Positions 14,553-26,200 of a stretch of DNA of 39,485 bases are shown here, in pieces. A program made the position numbers and the translations under genes. The stretch spans positions 1 through 39,485 of the forward strand of contig JAMCST010000010.1 of NCBI GenBank assembly GCA_023380935.1, given 5' to 3'. Numbering within the stretch: position 1 is the first letter of the stretch; every line of letters starts with the position of its first letter. A model generated the notes under the pieces. The model was not told the DNA's origin. It was given only the letters and a program-made list of their open reading frames with translations, and ran no database searches. Source of the stretch: Patescibacteria group bacterium (GTDB taxonomy: Bacteria > Patescibacteriota > Microgenomatia > UBA1406 > GWC2-37-13).

Positions 14553-17486
14553 ATGGCAGAATGGCCCAATCGATCAACGCATCATGTACCGAGACCTGAA
14601 GAGCGTCAAGCACAGCAACAACGGAAGAAAACTATAACCAGACGGGCGTTTTTGTTCGGCGGGTTATTGTCCGGAGGCGCCACGGCCGCCGCCGCAGTAG
14701 TCAAACGTGAAGATGTCGTCAAAGGAATATCTTATCTTAGTTTTGAGAAACTGGCTGGAGATTTACGCCGCCATCTTGATCCCGATCTTTTTACGGTGCG
14801 GCATGCTCCGGACACCGTCCAAACTGCCCAAGACGGCGACGAACTACCCTATCCCATTCATCCACCCGAACTAGTGCACGAAATCACAGTGGGTCCAGAG
14901 GCACAGATGCGCTTAAAAACCGTCCTTTCCGACCTTTACTATGACGGAATCGTTAATTTGTTCGGAGCCGATGATCAGACGGGAGAAACAGCCGTCGCTG
15001 ACTTGATTGAATCAGTCACCGAACAAATCAACCTCCTGACTCTAAACCTACATATTGATCAACGCCGCATCGATGATTTAATTCCTAGCCGCAAAATCCA
15101 TCGGGCGGTTGTCGATGATAAACACGCCGCTCGAGAGATCGTCGAGTTCTTATTAGCGAAGCAGCCAGACCAAATTGCCATGACACTCAACCAACCTCCG
15201 TACCACGAAGAGCAAGATGCCGCTACCGGCGAAGCTATTGCTTGGGATAAACAGCAAGAAGCCGCCTTAAGGCGTCGGCGCGCGCGACAAAATCAAGCCG
15301 TTTCCTCTCCCTCGCCGGTTATTACCCTAACGCCTGCTCCGGTAACCGAAGGATTGGGTGTGGTTAAGGCAGCCGATTATCGCTCCGCTAATCAACACAA
15401 ACAATCTAAACTAAGCCGGCGCAAGTTGCTAAAAATCCTAGGAATCGGAATACCGGCGGCCTCCACTGCCGCGGCCGTGGGAGCAACAGCTGTCGCAGTA
15501 ACAGACACTACGATTCCCTTGGAAATTGGACTCACCACCATTCTTAAAGAAATCGACGAGGCGACGCTTTGGAAGACGATTGAAGCCCGGTTCCCAGCAC
15601 TGATGCAGCGCCCTATAAAAATTCCTGGAATATTGACAGTCACTGATGCCAACGGCCAAATAATCAGTCAACTGGCTGAACAGGGACATTTCCGCAAATT
15701 AGTCAAATTTTCCCAAATTCCCAAACCATTGATTGATGCGCTTACTGCCACCGAAGATGGTAATTTTTGGAATAACGCCGGAGTAGAACTGACCGGTATT
15801 ATACGCTCTTTACGCAGCGGCGTCGGCGGCGGCTCCACTTTAACCCAGCAGTTAGTAAAAAACCTGTGCTGGAGCGATGAGGAAAATGAAAAGTTTCTCG
15901 GAGACAGAACTAAAAAAACCGCCGAGATCTTAATGGCAGCCCTGCTGGAAAATCAACTGGAACGCCAATTCCGTGAATCGGGCCTGGATAAATCCGCCGC
16001 AATGCGCAAGGCAAAAGAAACCATCATCGAGGCATACTGCAACACGATTCCTTTTGGGGCGGGGATATATGGAGTTAAGGCCGCTTCCGAAAGTCTATTC
16101 GGCAAAAATCCGGAAACTCTCACTACCGCCCAGGCAACTTTTCTGGCGGGTATGCCTCAAGGTCCAAGTTTTTTCGATCCCGCCTATCCTGTTACCGTTG
16201 ATCGCATAAGTGATTATGTGGAAACGCGCCACCAGTATGACAACATTACTGACGGTCAGTACCAGGCCATTAAGACTTTGCCGGAAAATCAACGGGCCGG
16301 TAAAACCCGTCAAGCGATTGTCATTAACTTAATGGTTAAGCAGGGTCAATTGACACCAGACCAAGGCGAGTTAATTTTTAATGAAGACCTGCAGTTGCTT
16401 CCGGTACCAGAAAGCGCTAAGCGCCGGCAACTGTACTCGACCAATTCCAATCTCGATCATTTTGCCCAATATATTCGTCTACAACTTAACTCCCATCTGC
16501 CTCCGGAACTTCAAGGAACCGAAATGACGGTTTCCACCAGCCTCGATCAAAAAAAACAGGCTTCGCTGGAAAAAGCCGTATCAGAAACCCTGCCCACTAT
16601 CAGCGCCTTTCGGCCCGACAACATCAGCGTGTTTGTCAGGAATATTAGAACCGGAGAAGTGGTGGCCACTTACGGCGACCAGGTAACTCTTCACCCGCCC
16701 GGTTCTTCGGTTAAGCCTGCCACTTATGCCAAGGCGCTTGAACTGGGTAACGTCTTGCTTAATCAAAACTTGGCGCCCGATTTCGGCATTGACGTGATAG
16801 TGGAAAAAGACGGAAAACGTACTCCTTGGAAAGTCACCAACTGGGGCATCCCCACTTACGGAGCCGTCAACTGGAAAAATGCTCTGGCGGTTTCGTTAAA
16901 CTGCGCCGCAGCCAACACGGCTATGAAAATGGGCACGATGCAGCTGGCCGACGGCCTGGAAAAAACCGGCGCCTATTCGCATTTGACCGATGACGACAGC
17001 CTGAGCCACATCGGTTGGCCCTTAACCCTCGGTACCCGTGACACCAATCCAGCCAAAATGGCTACCATGTACGGCGTTTTTGGTAATCAGGGTAGGCGTA
17101 TTGATCCTAAACCGATCATTACGGTAAAAAACGCCGACGGAAAAACCGTCTACAAGACTAAACCCGATCAGCCATACGCCCAGCCGGTATTTGATCCTGA
17201 AGTGGCCGGGGAAATCGCCGACGCCCTGGGAAACAACGCCTACCGACCAGACGGTAATACTTACACGGCTTGGAAGCCGTTGCTCAATCAACCCGGAGAA
17301 ACCCCGTTTTTTGCCAAAACCGGCACGGCCGAGCCGACGGCTGAAGGTCGCCATTCTTGGACGGTGGGGGTAAGCGGTGATCTGGCGATCGCTGTTTATG
17401 TCCATACTCCTCCGGACACCGATTCCTCCGGTCTGTACACGGCCGCACCCATATTCCGCGCGGTCAAACAACAACTGGTTGGCTAA
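14553..17486 (+). CDS. Class A penicillin-binding protein (glycosyltransferase GT51 + transpeptidase) with two twin-arginine-like motifs
   Basis: This bifunctional peptidoglycan synthase has 977 residues. The GT51 domain spans about 365-545, with catalytic Glu401 in TATEDGNFW, then GGSTLTQQLVKN (426-437) and the IIEAYCNTIPFG/GVKAASESLFGK region. The transpeptidase domain spans about 655-975: Ser718-x-x-Lys721 in PPGSSVKP, SLN (781-783) and KTGT (922-925), so all active-site motifs are intact. The N-terminus is odd. TITRRAFLFGGLLSGGA (27-43) and SKLSRRKLLKILGIGIPAAS (285-304) both look like Tat signals, each followed by a hydrophobic run, with about 235 residues of unknown helical sequence between. 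The enzyme must face the outside. It has its own leaderless promoter and runs into the kinase-like gene 4 bases downstream. Confidence 0.92.
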   Translation: MAEWPNRSTHHVPRPEERQAQQQRKKTITRRAFLFGGLLSGGATAAAAVVKREDVVKGISYLSFEKLAGDLRRHLDPDLFTVRHAPDTVQTAQDGDELPYPIHPPELVHEITVGPEAQMRLKTVLSDLYYDGIVNLFGADDQTGETAVADLIESVTEQINLLTLNLHIDQRRIDDLIPSRKIHRAVVDDKHAAREIVEFLLAKQPDQIAMTLNQPPYHEEQDAATGEAIAWDKQQEAALRRRRARQNQAVSSPSPVITLTPAPVTEGLGVVKAADYRSANQHKQSKLSRRKLLKILGIGIPAASTAAAVGATAVAVTDTTIPLEIGLTTILKEIDEATLWKTIEARFPALMQRPIKIPGILTVTDANGQIISQLAEQGHFRKLVKFSQIPKPLIDALTATEDGNFWNNAGVELTGIIRSLRSGVGGGSTLTQQLVKNLCWSDEENEKFLGDRTKKTAEILMAALLENQLERQFRESGLDKSAAMRKAKETIIEAYCNTIPFGAGIYGVKAASESLFGKNPETLTTAQATFLAGMPQGPSFFDPAYPVTVDRISDYVETRHQYDNITDGQYQAIKTLPENQRAGKTRQAIVINLMVKQGQLTPDQGELIFNEDLQLLPVPESAKRRQLYSTNSNLDHFAQYIRLQLNSHLPPELQGTEMTVSTSLDQKKQASLEKAVSETLPTISAFRPDNISVFVRNIRTGEVVATYGDQVTLHPPGSSVKPATYAKALELGNVLLNQNLAPDFGIDVIVEKDGKRTPWKVTNWGIPTYGAVNWKNALAVSLNCAAANTAMKMGTMQLADGLEKTGAYSHLTDDDSLSHIGWPLTLGTRDTNPAKMATMYGVFGNQGRRIDPKPIITVKNADGKTVYKTKPDQPYAQPVFDPEVAGEIADALGNNAYRPDGNTYTAWKPLLNQPGETPFFAKTGTAEPTAEGRHSWTVGVSGDLAIAVYVHTPPDTDSSGLYTAAPIFRAVKQQLVG

Positions 17487-17490
17487 TTAT

Positions 17491-19014
17491 ATGGAAACGA
17501 TCACGCATCACACCGGAACGGAGGCGGAGATAAAATCGGAGCAAGATAAAGAACCGTCTTGGCACCATAAATCATCGCTTCACGTCCGTCTACTTGCACA
17601 GGATAAATATCTTGATCCCAACCAAACCGGATTTAGTCCTATTGAAAAAACCCAAATAAAATCCTTTACTCTGCGCAACTACTCTCCCTACGAAGCGATC
17701 TCCGACTCCGACCGTGACCGGTACTATCGAAACCAGGCCGCAGACTTTTCTCAACAGATGCAGACCTGGGTTAGCGATACGCGGGAGAAATTACAATCGG
17801 CCGGGGAATTCTTCCACTCCACACCTGATGGCGTCCGGTGGCGACAGGTGTTTTTAGGTTTCGGGATCGACCCCGTCAACCTTAATAACCAACAAATCGA
17901 ACGGTTTTATCACCTTTATTTAAGCGACAATAATCGCAGTCAATTGAAACGGGTGGTGGCCAATTTCATCAAATTGCACTGTGATCGCTCTGGTAAACCC
18001 GACCTGGTTTTAATAGAGCAAAATAATGACGTACTAGAATATATCTCCGGGTACTTTGGAACAGGACAAACGGTTGATCTGGTTAAAGAATTGGTTATGG
18101 CGGAAGCGCGTTGGGAAGTGGAAGAAACGTCGTTAATCAATAACGTCAACGAACTGATTGCTGATCAACCTCAACCAATCGTCAGATTGAACAGACTAAT
18201 GCCCGAAGAACATCGGTTGCTCAATTACGTATGGGAGTCTTTAAAAACAGAAGACAAAGCAACCGGGCATTCTCTACCTACCGTTGGCAACCAGACTGTT
18301 AACAGAACCGATCGCCCACAACTCACAATGGAAAAATTGCCCGAACGACCGCCGGCGGCCGTATTAACAAAAGAAACCGAACAGTTTTTAGTCAACTGTA
18401 ATCTTAATCCGGTTTACCTCAATCCCGTTCCCATCGGTCGTGGCGCCAACCATACCGTTTTTGCCTATGACGAACCCGGACAACCAAAAAAAGTGGTCAA
18501 GTTTCCCAACCTTCAGATCATCACCGGCATGAATAACGGCATCCTTGATGAAGATGCTAATATCTCTACCATGATGCGCGCTTTTCCCAACCATGTTTTG
18601 CCGACGGAAACCCGGAGAGACCCCCAATCGGACCGCTACTGCATCGTTCAACAGGCACTCAAGGGTCAACCACTAACCAATCACAACATCACCCCCGATC
18701 TGCGCAGACAATTGAGTGAAATCGTTACCTCAAACCAACATCTGATGGAAAAAGAACAACTGGCGCTCGACATGACCGGGATGCCTGGCTTCCTGTCTTG
18801 GATAAAACGAAAACTCCGCGGAGATACTCCTTTTGAGTTATCCAATATTATGATTGACGATCAAGGAAAATTGATGATCATTGACTATGATTTATATAAG
18901 TTTAACCACGGCGTAGGCCTAAGAAGAAGAATCGGCGCCAGGCTTGGGTTTTTGGTTGATCGTCTAATGATCCACCACTATTTCGGAATCGACATTCAAA
19001 AAAGACCTAATTGA
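17491..19014 (+). CDS. Protein kinase-like protein with N-terminal helical domain
   Basis: ATG 17491 is chosen over the longer frame from 17377 because it lies 4 bases after the PBP stop (17486). The product has 507 residues. Residues about 30-252 form a helical domain that appears to be shared with the protein at 28178-29896. Residues about 305-505 look like a protein-kinase or aminoglycoside-kinase fold: glycine-rich loop PIGRGANHTVFAY (314-326), VVKF with Lys337, LSNIMID with Asn452, and metal-binding Asp465 in MIIDYD. The usual catalytic Asp five residues before the Asn is absent (Pro447), so it may be a pseudokinase or use Asp427 or Asp445. No membrane helix is visible. Coupling to the PBP gene suggests control of envelope growth, which is inference. 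Confidence 0.65.
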   Translation: METITHHTGTEAEIKSEQDKEPSWHHKSSLHVRLLAQDKYLDPNQTGFSPIEKTQIKSFTLRNYSPYEAISDSDRDRYYRNQAADFSQQMQTWVSDTREKLQSAGEFFHSTPDGVRWRQVFLGFGIDPVNLNNQQIERFYHLYLSDNNRSQLKRVVANFIKLHCDRSGKPDLVLIEQNNDVLEYISGYFGTGQTVDLVKELVMAEARWEVEETSLINNVNELIADQPQPIVRLNRLMPEEHRLLNYVWESLKTEDKATGHSLPTVGNQTVNRTDRPQLTMEKLPERPPAAVLTKETEQFLVNCNLNPVYLNPVPIGRGANHTVFAYDEPGQPKKVVKFPNLQIITGMNNGILDEDANISTMMRAFPNHVLPTETRRDPQSDRYCIVQQALKGQPLTNHNITPDLRRQLSEIVTSNQHLMEKEQLALDMTGMPGFLSWIKRKLRGDTPFELSNIMIDDQGKLMIIDYDLYKFNHGVGLRRRIGARLGFLVDRLMIHHYFGIDIQKRPN

Positions 19015-19022
19015 AGAATGGG

Positions 19023-19051
19023 TTGTTAATACAATCTAAAGGTGGTAAAAT
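19023..19051 (+). promoter_or_regulatory. Promoter of the PHP gene, leaderless
   Basis: TTGTTA (19023-19028) and TAAAAT (19046-19051) have a 17-base spacer. The expected +1 is 19058-19060, matching the ATG at 19060 and arguing against the earlier in-frame GTG at 19042, which lies upstream of the -10. Confidence 0.55.
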
Positions 19052-19059
19052 ATGCCATC

Positions 19060-19779
19060 ATGATCGAGATCCCGCCTGGTAGGTTCGACCTGCATACTCA
19101 CGATCACTATGCGATTCCGCCCGAATTCCTTCCTTATCCTCCAGCTGATGTTGTCCGCCGGGCTGCGGCAATCGGATTGATGGGAATTGCAATTACCCGT
19201 CATAATACCGTCAAGGGCTGGCAAGAGGCCCAAAAAGAAGCAGATCGACTAAAACTGATTATAATCCCTGGAATTGAACTGGCAAGCTTTGTGTTCCCCA
19301 CACGCACCCCGCATATTATTGCCTTATTTTCTGACATGACCGATATATCCGGTCGCTTACCGGTAGCCAAGGCGCCCGCAACCGTCTGCGAGTGGATCAA
19401 GGATAATGGAGGAATAGCGATTGCCGCCCATCCCAGTAGCGCACCCGGAAAAACCTCTCTTTCGTATCGGGAAATACGGGAATTGCGCCTTCAGTTAACA
19501 GCCATTGAGGTGGTTAACCTATTTGGACTTAATAAAACTGCGCTAGAATTAGCGCAAGAGTTGGACCTGGGAATCAGCGGCGGATCCGATGCGCATTTAC
19601 TAGAACAAGTCGGACTGGCCGGAGTAGCAGTTGGCGGAATGGCCAATAGCGCCGGAGACGTGATTGGCGCTATTAGAAGTAAACAGACTCTTCCTTTTGT
19701 ATCTGACAATATTGATAGAAAACTGGTGGGACGACATTCAACCAGCCCTTTATTAAACTGGTTGTTCAAAAGAAGATAA
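19060..19779 (+). CDS. PHP-domain metal-dependent phosphoesterase
   Basis: This 239-residue protein fills a PHP (polymerase and histidinol phosphatase) fold with its metal-ligand motifs: DLHTH (10-14), a second motif reading TRHNT where TDHNT is usual, GIELAS, IAAHP, EVVN and GGSDAH. PHP enzymes hydrolyse phosphoesters such as 5'-3' oligonucleotides, AMP-type nucleotides or sugar phosphates, using up to three metals. The Asp-to-Arg change in motif II may remove one metal ligand. The start at 19060 follows the predicted promoter. It is convergent with the 154-residue gene, with 1 base between stops. It has no signal peptide and is likely cytoplasmic. The substrate cannot be told from sequence. 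Confidence 0.8.
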   Translation: MIEIPPGRFDLHTHDHYAIPPEFLPYPPADVVRRAAAIGLMGIAITRHNTVKGWQEAQKEADRLKLIIIPGIELASFVFPTRTPHIIALFSDMTDISGRLPVAKAPATVCEWIKDNGGIAIAAHPSSAPGKTSLSYREIRELRLQLTAIEVVNLFGLNKTALELAQELDLGISGGSDAHLLEQVGLAGVAVGGMANSAGDVIGAIRSKQTLPFVSDNIDRKLVGRHSTSPLLNWLFKRR

Positions 19780-19780
19780 A

Positions 19781-20245
19781 TTAATTCATGGGCTTTCCTT
19801 GATCCGGAGGCAATGGCGCGACCATTGGCGCTGGTGGTTTTGACGCGACCGCCGCCTTGGCACCGGCATCGGTTGGAGCAGACGACTGCGTATCCAATCC
19901 TAGATACACTCCTCTGAATTCCAGTAGCGTTTCGGTTAACAGGTCGATTAGATCTTCAATATGATCGACAATGAACTGTTGCACTTGATTTTCGGGTTTC
20001 TTCTCTTTGAGCAGTGTTTCAAACTGTACCACCTCTTCGTCCGACAGGGCGGAAATGATGCGTGCCGCGATAAAGTCGTCGAGACGGACGATCAGGTCTT
20101 GTTTGACTTGTTCTCTTACTTCATCTGTCAAATCCGGAAAATGCTTATCCTTGATTAGCTGATCGATATAGGCTTGAATATTGTTATTGTTGCCCACCTT
20201 GGCCATTGAGTCGAGTTTGGCAATTACATTTGTCAGATTGTTCAT
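19781..20245 (-). CDS. Small helical protein, DUF5663-like
   Basis: The protein has 154 residues. Residues about 20-115 form a run of amphipathic helices with the pattern LTDEVREQVKQDLIVRLDDF followed by ISALSDEEVVQFETLL, resembling a short helical family common in CPR genomes (DUF5663-like, from memory). The C-terminal 35 residues are a Pro/Ala-rich low-complexity tail. There is no signal peptide. The ATG at 20245 is 8 bases from a perfect TATAAT, so the mRNA would be leaderless. It lies directly downstream of the 2395-residue gene (44-base gap) but probably has its own promoter. Function unknown; small helical adapters next to big partners recur in this locus. Confidence 0.6.
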   Translation of the reverse strand: MNNLTNVIAKLDSMAKVGNNNNIQAYIDQLIKDKHFPDLTDEVREQVKQDLIVRLDDFIAARIISALSDEEVVQFETLLKEKKPENQVQQFIVDHIEDLIDLLTETLLEFRGVYLGLDTQSSAPTDAGAKAAVASKPPAPMVAPLPPDQGKPMN

Positions 20246-20252
20246 TTAATTT

Positions 20253-20258
20253 ATTATA
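20253..20258 (-). promoter_or_regulatory. -10 element for the 154-residue gene, leaderless
   Basis: TATAAT on the minus strand (20258-20253) places +1 at about 20246, next to the ATG at 20245. A TTGCAT lies 20 bases further upstream, a long spacer, so the -35 is weak. Confidence 0.55.
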
Positions 20259-20289
20259 AAACAAGTAATTAAATAATAATGCAACTATT

Positions 20290-23200
20290 TTATTCGTTCA
20301 CCTTAACGCCCTTGACGTTACCGTCATCGCTTTGGTATTTAATGTTTTTGTAGTTTCTGTCCCGATATTCAAACAACGCGTCAAATAACCTTTTTTTACC
20401 TTCTTCGGTTAAAATTATACGCCCATCGTTTGTCCTCTCCCAACTGGCTTTACCAAAAAGCATCAGATTAAAAGCCCGATCAATCAATTGATTATCATAC
20501 GAGGCATTAAGACTAGAGAGCTGTGCTTCGATTCTCTCTTGAATTTCCGGCCATTCTGTTTCCAAATTTTCATCATTGCGCGATGGATTTATCGGCCTGG
20601 CCTTATATCCTCCTTCGGCAAAATCATTCCACGCACTTAAGATTGATTCGCCGTTGCGATAACGATCAAGCAACCGCGCCGGATCAACCTCAACCCACAT
20701 ATCAAGCGAAGACCGGCCGATCGGGAAATCTTTCTCCGTATACTGTTGTTGATTGCCCAATCTGGCGGCGACACATTTCATACCGATGTCGGCATCTTCA
20801 CCCACTTTAAGCGTTTCGTCATAGTTTCCGATGGCTGCCAACATGGACGATTTAATCTGCAAGCCGGCGCCTGAGGTAAATAAAGGAGCTGGGTAGCTAC
20901 TCTCACTGAGCCTTAAAATTGCCTGCAACACCCGCATTGGGACATGAAACCCAGGGAAGCGATCGTAAAACATCGTTCCGAAGTCAATTTTGCAGGTGTA
21001 AATATCCTTATCCTTGTTAACATTTTCCATCAGTTTTTCAATAAAGGTGTTTGAAATCCCTTTAACATCTGCCGGTAATACCGTTGTCAATACGTCTTCT
21101 TTAATTCCTGCATCTTGAACTCTTTTTAGGGCAATATCATTAACGGTTTTCATAACGTCACCGATAGTAAAGGTTGCGCTTTCCAATTGCTCCGTAAACA
21201 CCCGAAGCGGAAACGCGGGGTTGTTTCTAATAAACTCGTTAACGTTATCGATCGTTTGCTGCACTTTAGTCATGTCGGCGTTTTCCCGCCAGTTAAGATA
21301 AAGAACCACTTCGTAATTTTGCGGGTCGGCATTTTGTTGTTTAGTCAATAGGTCCAAAGTTTTTATTATATTTTCTGTTTCTAAGGCCGCCGCCGCCGGG
21401 ATGGTTATTACCGAGCGGACCGTGTCTTTCATTGGGACGGCTGATTGACTGACTAATCCCTCAATTCGTTGACGGCGACTAGTGCTCATTTTCTGAAAAT
21501 ACAAACCGAGCTCGGTTTGTTGGTCAAGCTTAGCCTGTGGATTAGCCTCCAGGGTTACCGAACGGTCTTTTTTCCACTTTTCCTGATCTTCAAGCGGTCG
21601 CAAATACGATCTGGACATGCCTGAATACTGGTTAATCGCCGACTCTAGCGCTTCATTTGGATATGGAGAACCGATGGTTGAAAATGCCTCGCCGGTTGGG
21701 ACTGGAGAATATGAATATGGGGCTGCCGCCGTCACTCCCGTCGTTGTCCCTGGAGAAGAGATGGCAGGCGCCCTGGGAGTGCCGGTAGGGGCTGAACCGC
21801 CTGTCCCCGAAACCACTGATGCGACTGTGGTCCCAGAAGAGTTGCGCGTACCCGCAGCCTGCGGCTGACTAATCGTTCCCGGCCGGGGTTGAGAAATGGT
21901 GGGGCGGCTGATGCCCGGATACGAAATTCCCGGCGACGAGATTGTCGGTCCAATTCGGGTTGTTCGCACGGGCGCTATAGGTAACGAATCCGCCACCCCA
22001 CCTTTTATTCCTTCGGGAGCTTCGAGCGGTCGGCGGGGCCAGACCAACGGCGGCAGCGGCAGATCAATATTGGCTACGGCGTGAATATCCGTCGTCTTCA
22101 TCCCAAACGTCACGTCTCGTGGCAATGACTCCAGTTGGGGAACTGGTTCACCCTCTAATTTAACCGAGGCGAGAAAATGTTCTTTTACTCCGTCCAGTTG
22201 CGTCATGTCCCTGGTTTTAAACCATTCTGAAGCCTCAATTACTGCTCCGTTGTCGGGTTTTTGTAATACGCCTACTCCCCACCATTGGAACAAATGTGGA
22301 TTAGGTCCGCCTATCGGTGTTCCATCTTGGAATACGGGAGGAAGAATGAAGTTGCCCGAGGCATCAAGAGGCGCATAGATGCGTTGGCCATCATGCATCT
22401 TTAGGATAACAAACAGATCCTGCGGGTTAATCTGTTTATCCGGCGTTTTGCCGATCAACTCGATCAAGCCGTTATCTTTCCTCCAGTCCAGCCCGGGAAT
22501 GTGGGGATCGATTGCTTTTTCATCGATTGTTCCGCCGAAGTTCAACAATCCTTTAACATCCATCTTCCACTGTTTTTTTACCGCGTCAAAACCAAAACCG
22601 ACATGGCCTTCCAACTCATGGCCGGCATGATCGCCGCTCAGTTTGACGTGTTCGGGCCAGATCACATGAAAATCGACATCGCCGGGCGGTTTGGTAAACA
22701 TCATGTGATTGGCTTCCATCCCGTTGCCCCTGACAAATGCATCGACATCAGCCGCCAGTTTTCCCAACGCCCCGGCCGGCACGGCCGGACCTTTGTCCGG
22801 ACCGATTTTGACGAATAACGTTTCTTTTGTATCGATGGGAGATATGTTCTTGACCTGCCCGTTTACTCTGTTGTATAAGAATTTATGGACGACACCGGTC
22901 TTTGTATCGGTGATATCAATTCCGTTGGCGGTCTCCGTTGCCGTGAATCCCGTCGGCAACTGAAAATTCAATCCGCTATGCAGTTCGGGCTTGGGACCCG
23001 GCGGCAATAGAACATCTTTACCCGGCACAGCGTTCTTCACCAGTAAACCGTGATTGATCAGCCAGTTTTCCACTGTCGGAATGGGAATAGCATTGTGTGC
23101 TGCGGCCAACTCTAAAGCGCGATTGACTCCCCAACTGGCGACCTTACCCGCCCCCACCCCCACCAGTCCTCCAGCCAAGGTGATGGCTGACGCACCAACC

Positions 23201-26200
23201 GCCCTTTTGAACCGGGCGCGTTTGAATGCCTTTTCTCTGGCCACGATCGACTCTGCCTTCGACACGGCAAGATTACCCATCGCTACCTGGAAAGCCGGCG
23301 GCAATCCGGCGCCGTTCTTAATCGCGTCCACCTGAACGCGAGCCAGCTCCGTAACGATATATTCGGTCGCGTCCTGACCGGCAGGAGTAGTTATTCCCAG
23401 CTGATTGGCGATATTGGTTTGAGTCGCAGCATTACCGGTCAAATAACGACGTAGGGCCACCTTGGCCTGGGCTTTAGTCAACTCAAGATTGGTTTTTTCC
23501 ACCTGGTAAGACTGGGGGTTTTGCGCCGCTAACACTCCAAAACCTTTCTCGTCCCCGTAAAAATCATTGATATGCAAACGGGCAATCGTATCGGCCACCA
23601 ATCCCATCAGTTGCATTACCTCTGTTTCGGTAATCGGCTGATTACGCTCAAGCGTTTGCAACAATTGACGCATCGGGACAGTCAGTTCGCCTTCCATCTG
23701 CCTTTTACTGATCTCGATCCGCAACATCTCGTTTCTCCGCCTGGCATCGCGGGCAAAAGAATAACCAAGCTCGCCTTCGATATTGTGCTCTTCATACTCT
23801 CGGGTGAACTGTCTGGCTTCTTCAAACCCTCGGACAACCGCACCCACCGCCGCTCCGCCGGCCACTGGAACGGCCAGATTTCCTCCCATTCTCATCAATC
23901 TTTGAGCGGTATATATGCCGCCACCGGCCAATAATCCGGCGCCCACATGACCAATCCCAACCGAAGCGGTTTTACCCAACCATTTTGCCCGGCCGGTCGG
24001 CGCGTTAAGATAAGTATCAGGCACCACCTGAGGGGCGTTACCCGATGCGCGGATTTCTTGATACAGCTTAAAAACCCGTTGGTTGGTAATTGACCTGGCC
24101 GCCAGTCTTTCAATCTTATCTTCGCGGACGATGCCTTTTTGTCCTGATTCCAATGTACCGACATTTACCTTCAATACTAAGTTGGCCACATATTGGTCCA
24201 GATTGGCTACTGACCGGCCATGATCCTGGGCCTGCAAAAGTTGAGGTAATAATACTTCATTAATGTAAGGGACAATGTCGGTTCCATAACTTAGCGAGAG
24301 TTTCAGGGAATCTTTTATGTCCTGGGGTTGACCGTCATACCAACTCACAAAACGCGGATCAAAGAAGAAGTTCTGAATTTTGGCTCTAATCTCCATCAAC
24401 TGTTCGGCGTTAACCGTTCGCGTTGCCAAACCGGTGGTCAACAACGGCCTTATGATTTCGTTACGGAAAAAATCACCCACCGGACCGTTTAAGACTACTG
24501 CATGCTGGGCCCGTTTTTCACCAACGACATGGTGAACCATCTCGTCGGCAAACTGGCTGCTGACACGCTGAGCAACCGCTTCGGCGGCCTGGTAATCTTG
24601 AGCCAACATCTGCGTATATTGATTGTATAGCCCCTGATGCGACTGAATCCAAACCCGGTTATTTGGGTCGTTAGGATACTCTAATGCCTGGCGCAGCTGG
24701 CGGATAACCGAAACCCTTTCCCGATGGAGTTCCCGCTCGCGAAAAACTAATTCATTGCCCAGGTCACGCAACTTTCCCATTCCGCGCCTAATCAAGTTGT
24801 TCCTTTTGTCCTTAACCTGCTGGTTAGCTAGTTTATCCACCGCGGTAACAAACTCGAACGGCAGTGTCGTCATTTGGATTCCCGACTCGGCAAATAGTTT
24901 GTGTGCATGGCCTTTTTCTTTGGCATAAGTTGCCGTTAATCCGACGTTATACTTCCAAAACCGGGAGAAGAATTTTTTTATCAGTGGGGCTTTAGCTTCC
25001 CATTTTTTTCGGTCTTCGTTCATCAGCAACCGCGCGGCTTCCCGATCACGCTCCTCTAACACCTCCAGGTCAGCCACACGCGTCCCTGATTGATCGGTGT
25101 GTTCCAACCTTTGTTTGGCCGCCGCCAACCCAAAATTAACCTCGTTCGGCAGTGGTCCGGGACGACTTGGACCTGGGGTTGGCCCATAAGGCCGATAAGG
25201 GGTTGATAAGGTAGGACGGCTGATTCCTGGATAAATAGACGGTTGGGAAATGGTGGGTCGACTGATGCCCGCATTTGATGACGATATGGTTGGACGGCTA
25301 ATTCCGGGCGTTACCGGTGGATAGGAGATGGTCGGCTGACTGGTTCCTGAAGCGGGTCGAGATACGGCCGGTTGACTGATTCCGGGCATAGCCGCTGACG
25401 ACTGGGATATGACAGGATAACCGCTACTGGGACCGGCGGTTTTACCCGAAGGTTGAATCACAGAATATGCGCTGGAAACGGTCTGGGTTTGCGAAGCGGG
25501 TGTTTGAGCGCTTACTATCGTTGGTGATCCGGCCGAAGTTCCGGCGGCAATGGATGTTTGGGCAATTTCTTCAATGGTTTTGTCTCTCTGCTCGAATTGT
25601 TTATAGTTAATTTCTTCCGGTACTTCATACAGTTGACCGTCAAGGCTGTAAGAAATCCGCCGCCTCATTAAATCTGCCCCCTTGATCGCGTAATCGAATA
25701 GATATGGCCGTTCTTTGTCGTCAAGAATCTCCTGGATTTTATCCTGATGCCTGTCGCTTAAAAGCGCGTCCTTGTCTTTTATTCCCACGCCTTGATAGTT
25801 TCCGATCATCGTCTTCACCGCATCAGGATCTTTGGCGATCTGTCTTAACCGCTCCTGCATCTGGATAATAACCTTATCATGTGGTCGGTCGCTGACGGGA
25901 TTAATGTCCGCCGGCTTATTGACGGTTTTAATCGCTTCAATGCAGTTTATGTAAAAATCCTTGCGCACGTCTACCAGTTGACGGCTGGCCGTTGTCTTTT
26001 CGGCAGCGTTGGCGTTGGCGTCGTGCAAAACCATCTCCAACCTGCGCATCCGCTCCCGATACGAACCCTGTTCGTCGATCTTCGCATCAAGCAGTTGATC
26101 GGCCACCAAAGTAAAAGCATACAAATCCCGCTGCGGCAGCAGTTTCCATTCCTTATCGGCGGTAAAGATGTGATTTAAGTCGCCTTCCACCGATGCGGTG

